DNA of 64,000 nt. It comes from DASUPK01 sp963747425 (GTDB taxonomy: Bacteria > Actinomycetota > Thermoleophilia > Solirubrobacterales > 70-9). Position 1 is the first letter of the stretch. Every line of letters begins with the position of its first letter. The notes under the pieces are model-generated. The model did no database searches. It was given only the letters and a program-made list of their open reading frames with translations, and was not told where the DNA came from. This document shows positions 60,929 through 64,000 of this stretch, piece after piece. The stretch is taken from contig CAVVFJ010000008.1 in the NCBI GenBank assembly GCA_963747425.1, forward strand, positions 558,001 through 622,000. Reading direction: 5' to 3'. The position numbers and the translations under genes were made by a program.

Positions 60929-61735
60929 ATGAGAGTCGCGGTCGTCGGACACGTCGAGTGGGTGGAGTTCGCGCGCGGGGACCACGTCCCCGTCGCCGGC
61001 GAGATCGTCCACGCCGAGGGCTCTTTCGAGGAGCCGGCCGGGGGAGGGGCTGTGGCGGCGGTGCAGCTCGCCCGCATGGAGGGCGGCGCGACGCTGCTGA
61101 CGGCCCTCGGCGACGACGAGCTTGCGGAGCGCTCGCGCCGGCGGCTCGGCGAGCTCGGCGTCGAGGTCGACGCCGCGAGCCGGCAGGGCCCGACGCGCCG
61201 TGCCTTCACCTTCCTCGACGCGCAGGGTGAGAGGACGATCACGACGATCGGCGAGCGGCTCAAGCCCCGCGGGGACGACCCGCTCGACTGGGACTCCCTG
61301 AGCGGCGCCGACGGGGTGTACGTGACGGCGGCCGACGACGCGGCGCTGCGAGCCGCACGGGCGGCGAGGGTGCTGGTGGCCTCGCCGCGGGCCGGGAAGG
61401 TGCTGACCGAGGCCGGGATCGGGCTGGACGCGCTCGTCTACTCCGACGAGGACGAGCTGGAGTCAGCCCTTGCCCGCCGGCTGGAGCCGCGGCCCGCGCT
61501 GCTGGTGGCGACCCGCGGTTCCGAGGGCGGCCGCTACGAGGCGCTGGAAGGCCGGAGTGGCACCTGGGCCGCCGCACCGCTTCCGGGCCCGATCGTGGAC
61601 AGCTACGGCTGCGGGGACTCCTTCGCGGCGGCGCTGACCTACGGGCTCGCCGCGGGCGAGGACGTCGATTCGGCGCTGGCGCTCGCCGCCGAGGCGGGAG
61701 CATCCTGCCTGTCGCGGCGCGGCCCGTACGGCTGA
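60929..61735 (+). CDS. PfkB family sugar/nucleoside kinase
   Basis: A 268-residue ribokinase-like protein. It shows the N-terminal GGGAVAAVQLARM (sugar-site Gly-Gly), an RRAFTFLD strand typical of PfkB kinases, and the C-terminal DSYGCGDSFAAALTYGLAAG, with the GxGD anion hole and catalytic Asp. It phosphorylates a sugar or nucleoside; substrate unknown. ATG 60929. Its last 97 bases overlap the opposing membrane protein gene. Confidence 0.9.
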   Translation: MRVAVVGHVEWVEFARGDHVPVAGEIVHAEGSFEEPAGGGAVAAVQLARMEGGATLLTALGDDELAERSRRRLGELGVEVDAASRQGPTRRAFTFLDAQGERTITTIGERLKPRGDDPLDWDSLSGADGVYVTAADDAALRAARAARVLVASPRAGKVLTEAGIGLDALVYSDEDELESALARRLEPRPALLVATRGSEGGRYEALEGRSGTWAAAPLPGPIVDSYGCGDSFAAALTYGLAAGEDVDSALALAAEAGASCLSRRGPYG

Positions 61736-62484
61736 TCCTCCTCGGTGGCCGCGTCGAGATCGGGCTCGGGATCCACCGCGGTTTCGGCCTCCGGTTCCAC
61801 GTCCGTCTCGGCCTCCGGCTCCTCCTCGGGGGCAGCGAGCGCTTCGTCATCTGCGGCGAACTCGGCCGCCTCGAATCCGGCCCTGTCCACAGCTCGATGA
61901 AATCGCTCGCCGAGGACTGCGCCGACGATCGCAAAGACCAGCGAGACGACGAGGGCCACCACCAGAATCGCCCAGCCGCTCTGGCCCAGCGGACCTTCAT
62001 CGATCGGATTGCTCGGCAGGGAGATCGACTTGGTGGGATCGAGATCTCCGCCCGCGATCCACGCCGTGATCGCGACTGCCAGGGCCATCAGCAGGCTGAG
62101 CAGCCAGATCCCGAGCCCCTGGCGCCAGCCGTCGAAGCGGGCCATGCGGGCCGCCACGTAGCCACCTGTGAGATAGCTGAGCGCGAGGACGGCGACGGGA
62201 ATGGCGCCGCCTGCGGTCATCATGTGGTCGACCAGGCTGGCTGCGTCATCCCTGAAGCTGGTCACCCCGGCAGCGACCAGGCCGCCGAGCACCATCGCCG
62301 CCAGGGATGCGGCGAGGCCGATGGCGGCCAGCAAGCCGAAGAAGACGGCCTCCCACTGAATCTGCTTGCCGTACGCCAGCCGTTCCCGGCGCAGCTCGCG
62401 GCGGCGCAGCTCGAGCATCGCCCGGCCTCGATGCCGGATCACGGGTCCCTCGAGCGTGGGATCGGCTCCCATGCCCCGAATCAT
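61639..62484 (-). CDS. four-helix membrane protein with acidic C-terminal tail
   Basis: A 281-residue protein. Four membrane segments lie between residues 45 and 205 (AVFFGLLAAIGLAASLAAMV; VAVLALSYLTGGYVA; LLSLLMALAVAITAWIA; WAILVVALVVSLVFAIVGAV). The cytoplasmic N-terminus is Arg-rich, and the 70-residue tail is acidic with alternating PEAE/PEPD. I do not recognise a family with certainty. The tail codes antisense through the end of the PfkB gene, so the true stop deserves checking. ATG 62484. Confidence 0.7.
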   Translation of the reverse strand: MIRGMGADPTLEGPVIRHRGRAMLELRRRELRRERLAYGKQIQWEAVFFGLLAAIGLAASLAAMVLGGLVAAGVTSFRDDAASLVDHMMTAGGAIPVAVLALSYLTGGYVAARMARFDGWRQGLGIWLLSLLMALAVAITAWIAGGDLDPTKSISLPSNPIDEGPLGQSGWAILVVALVVSLVFAIVGAVLGERFHRAVDRAGFEAAEFAADDEALAAPEEEPEAETDVEPEAETAVDPEPDLDAATEEDQPYGPRRDRQDAPASAASASAESTSSPAASP

Positions 62485-62502
62485 TTGCGGATCAGGCGAT
62501 TC

Positions 62503-63264
62503 TCAAACCCGCTTGCGCTTCTTTGGGCGCAACTTGAGGACGACCGCGCGGTCGCTGGGTATCTCGGTTCCCGCCGCCGGGTTCTGCTTCCTCACGAACT
62601 TGCCGCCCTTGTGCTTCTTCTTCTTCTTCTTGATTCTCGGCGGGTCACAGCCCGCGGCCGAGAGTGCCCTCCTGGCCGCACCGACCTTCTTGCCCTTCAG
62701 CTTGGGAACGATGCAGTTGAGGAGAACCTGGGCGTTGAAGCCGATCTCCCCGGTCCGGGAACCCAGCGGAGCCACGCCCGGGCCGCCGTCCACAAGCGGG
62801 GGCAGGAAGGCCTCGATCTGGGAGCCCGGCAGGTCCGGCACAGCGCCGACCGTGTCCGTGTCGTTCGTTGGATCGATTCCGATCAGGTCGCCCTGGCTCA
62901 TGGGCAGACTCGCGGTGAAGGTGAGCACGCCCGGACCCGTGATCGGCCCGGAGCTCGCCGTGCCGGCGCCCTTGACGAGGCCCCCGTCGACGGGGTGCAC
63001 CACCCGGAGCTTGAGCGGCCCGCCGCTCGCACCGATCACCTTCCAGCTGACGATGGTCCCGTTTGCGGGGGCGGTGACCAGCGCGCCCGGTTCCGGAAGG
63101 GCGGTAGTCACCGCGGTTCCCGAGCTGCCGAACTGCACGGGGGGGAGGGCGGCCGTCAGCGGGCTGCCCACCGTCACCGTGTTCGCACCGGCGGCCGCTG
63201 GGCCGACCAATGCCAGGCATCCCGCCAGGCCGAGCATTAGGAGTCCGTTCCTAGCTCTAACCAT
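62503..63264 (-). CDS. secreted PASTA-domain protein
   Basis: A 253-residue exported protein. Signal peptide RNGLLMLGLAGCLALVGPAA, cut near AAGA. A beta-rich middle domain (about 30-175) follows, then a C-terminal PASTA-like unit: VPKLKGKKVGAARRALSAAGC with a Lys-rich insert and ending in PAAGTEIPSDRAVVLKL. PASTA units bind peptidoglycan or beta-lactam-like ligands. ATG 63264 overlaps the stop of the SDR gene (TGATG). The C-terminus is unusually basic (PKKRKRV). Confidence 0.82.
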   Translation of the reverse strand: MVRARNGLLMLGLAGCLALVGPAAAGANTVTVGSPLTAALPPVQFGSSGTAVTTALPEPGALVTAPANGTIVSWKVIGASGGPLKLRVVHPVDGGLVKGAGTASSGPITGPGVLTFTASLPMSQGDLIGIDPTNDTDTVGAVPDLPGSQIEAFLPPLVDGGPGVAPLGSRTGEIGFNAQVLLNCIVPKLKGKKVGAARRALSAAGCDPPRIKKKKKKHKGGKFVRKQNPAAGTEIPSDRAVVLKLRPKKRKRV

Positions 63265-64000
63265 CAAACCTCCGGTTTGGGGGGTGGGTACTGCGAGCGT
63301 ACGAAGCGGTCCCACATGCGATCCGTCATCGCGCGGCGCATGCCCATGATCATCCTGGCGGAGGACGTCACCTTGTACCGGGTGTTCGGTTGCCGGGCGG
63401 TCAGTGCCTTCGAGATCTTTCCCGCGACGGCCTCGGGCCCGGCGCCGAAGCGAGCCATGCCGCCCTCGTAGGCGCCGGCGGTCACCCGTGCCACGTCAGC
63501 GTTGAACTTGGCGTAGGGGCCGTGCTCCTCGACGTCGCCCAGGCTGCCCGCAGCGGTCTCGCCGAAGTCGGTGATGATCAGTCCCGGCTCGATGATGACC
63601 ACCTCGACGCCGAACTCCTTCACCTCGAACCGCAGGGCATCCGAGAGGGCCTCGACGGCGTGCTTGGTGGCGTGGTAGACGCCGCCGCCCGGGAAGGTCA
63701 GCTTGCCGCCCATCGAGCTCAGGTTCACGATCCGTCCCGACCCGGCGCCGCGCATGCTCGGCAGCACGAGCTGGCACATCCGCATCAGGCCGAAGACGTT
63801 GGTCTCGAACTGCCTCCGCACGCTCTCCATCGGGATCGTCTCGATCGCCCCGCTCTGGCTGTAGCCGGCGTTGTTGACCAGGGCGCCGATCGGGCCGTCC
63901 TTCTCGGCCTCCTCCACGGCCTTCTCCATCGAGCGCTCGTTCGTGACGTCGAGCTCCTGGAGCTTGCAGCCCCTCTTGCCAAGGTCCTCGATCGCATCCA
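63264..64000 (-). CDS. short-chain dehydrogenase/reductase, 5' partial
   Basis: The frame is open to the right edge, so the N-terminal cofactor loop lies beyond the window. The visible 245 residues have LDVTNERSMEKAV (strand 3), ALVNNAGYSQSG, catalytic Ser in VNLSSMGG and YHATKHAV (YxxxK), followed by EPGLIITDF. The pattern matches classical SDRs of the oxidoreductase type. Substrate unknown. Its stop overlaps the PASTA gene start. Confidence 0.9.
   Translation of the reverse strand, partial: DAIEDLGKRGCKLQELDVTNERSMEKAVEEAEKDGPIGALVNNAGYSQSGAIETIPMESVRRQFETNVFGLMRMCQLVLPSMRGAGSGRIVNLSSMGGKLTFPGGGVYHATKHAVEALSDALRFEVKEFGVEVVIIEPGLIITDFGETAAGSLGDVEEHGPYAKFNADVARVTAGAYEGGMARFGAGPEAVAGKISKALTARQPNTRYKVTSSARMIMGMRRAMTDRMWDRFVRSQYPPPKPEV
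63265..63279 (-). promoter_or_regulatory. hairpin covering the RBS of the PASTA gene
   Basis: On the minus strand CAAACC-GGA-GGTTTG forms a 6-bp stem with a 3-base loop directly before the ATG, and the Shine-Dalgarno GGAGG is inside it. The stem would hide the RBS unless ribosomes finishing the overlapping SDR gene open it, which would enforce translational coupling. Confidence 0.4.

Overview
The window is GC-rich, uses GTG starts freely, and packs its genes into short operons joined by GTGA/ATGA stop-start overlaps. Together with actinobacterial-type families (short-form Gnd, PspC with a LuxR-type two-component pair, GH15, DUF899/DUF2182, AAA-cyclase fusions) this points to an actinobacterium, probably Thermoleophilia/Solirubrobacterales. 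That placement is an inference; there is no rRNA here. I see no insertion sequence, prophage or CRISPR array. It reads as ordinary chromosome with a few gene remnants and five single-base frameshifts confined to about 17.3-28.7 kb.

Layout. 1-9.1 kb: accessory enzymes (alpha/beta hydrolase cut by the left edge, VOC protein, cytochrome P450, CMD-family protein, SRPBCC protein, lipoprotein, RDD membrane protein, TetR/cupin pair, SDR) and remnants of a formate/nitrite transporter and a glutamate decarboxylase. 9.1-13.4 kb: cyclophilin, then zwf facing gnd-pgl across a repeat-rich promoter region, then OsmC. 13.4-16.6 kb: a DUF899 gene divergent from an ArsR-SRPBCC-DUF899-DUF2182 operon. 16.5-20.5 kb: a MerR-type promoter, a frameshifted aldo-keto reductase, and tandem FAD monooxygenase paralogs, one broken. 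20.5-26 kb: rpiA facing tkt-tal-pgi. With zwf-gnd-pgl this supplies most of the pentose phosphate pathway. 26-30.8 kb: a secreted InlB-like repeat protein, a HAD hydrolase, and a PspC / histidine kinase / response regulator envelope-stress operon.

30.8-41.5 kb is the most interesting stretch. A co-directional run holds a 52-residue CxxC protein, a second G6PDH-like protein lacking both phosphate-binding lysines, GH15 glucoamylase/trehalase, a GMC oxidoreductase with a four-cysteine motif, NDH-2, aldose 1-epimerase, a cyclase-family metal hydrolase and cytochrome bd oxidase CydAB. It looks like a route from glucan or trehalose to oxygen that may oxidise unphosphorylated sugar.

41.5-64 kb: DUF47/PiT phosphate transport; a PLP decarboxylase; an FGGY kinase whose start region is replaced by a palindrome; two head-to-head class III nucleotide cyclase fusion proteins; acetyltransferase, methyltransferase, NlpC/P60 and a large membrane protein; a universal stress protein with a clear terminator; a subtilase divergent from tadA; a phosphotriesterase-like protein; two tRNA-Ser genes flanking ytoQ; a PfkB kinase; a membrane protein; and a PASTA protein coupled to an SDR gene that runs off the right edge.
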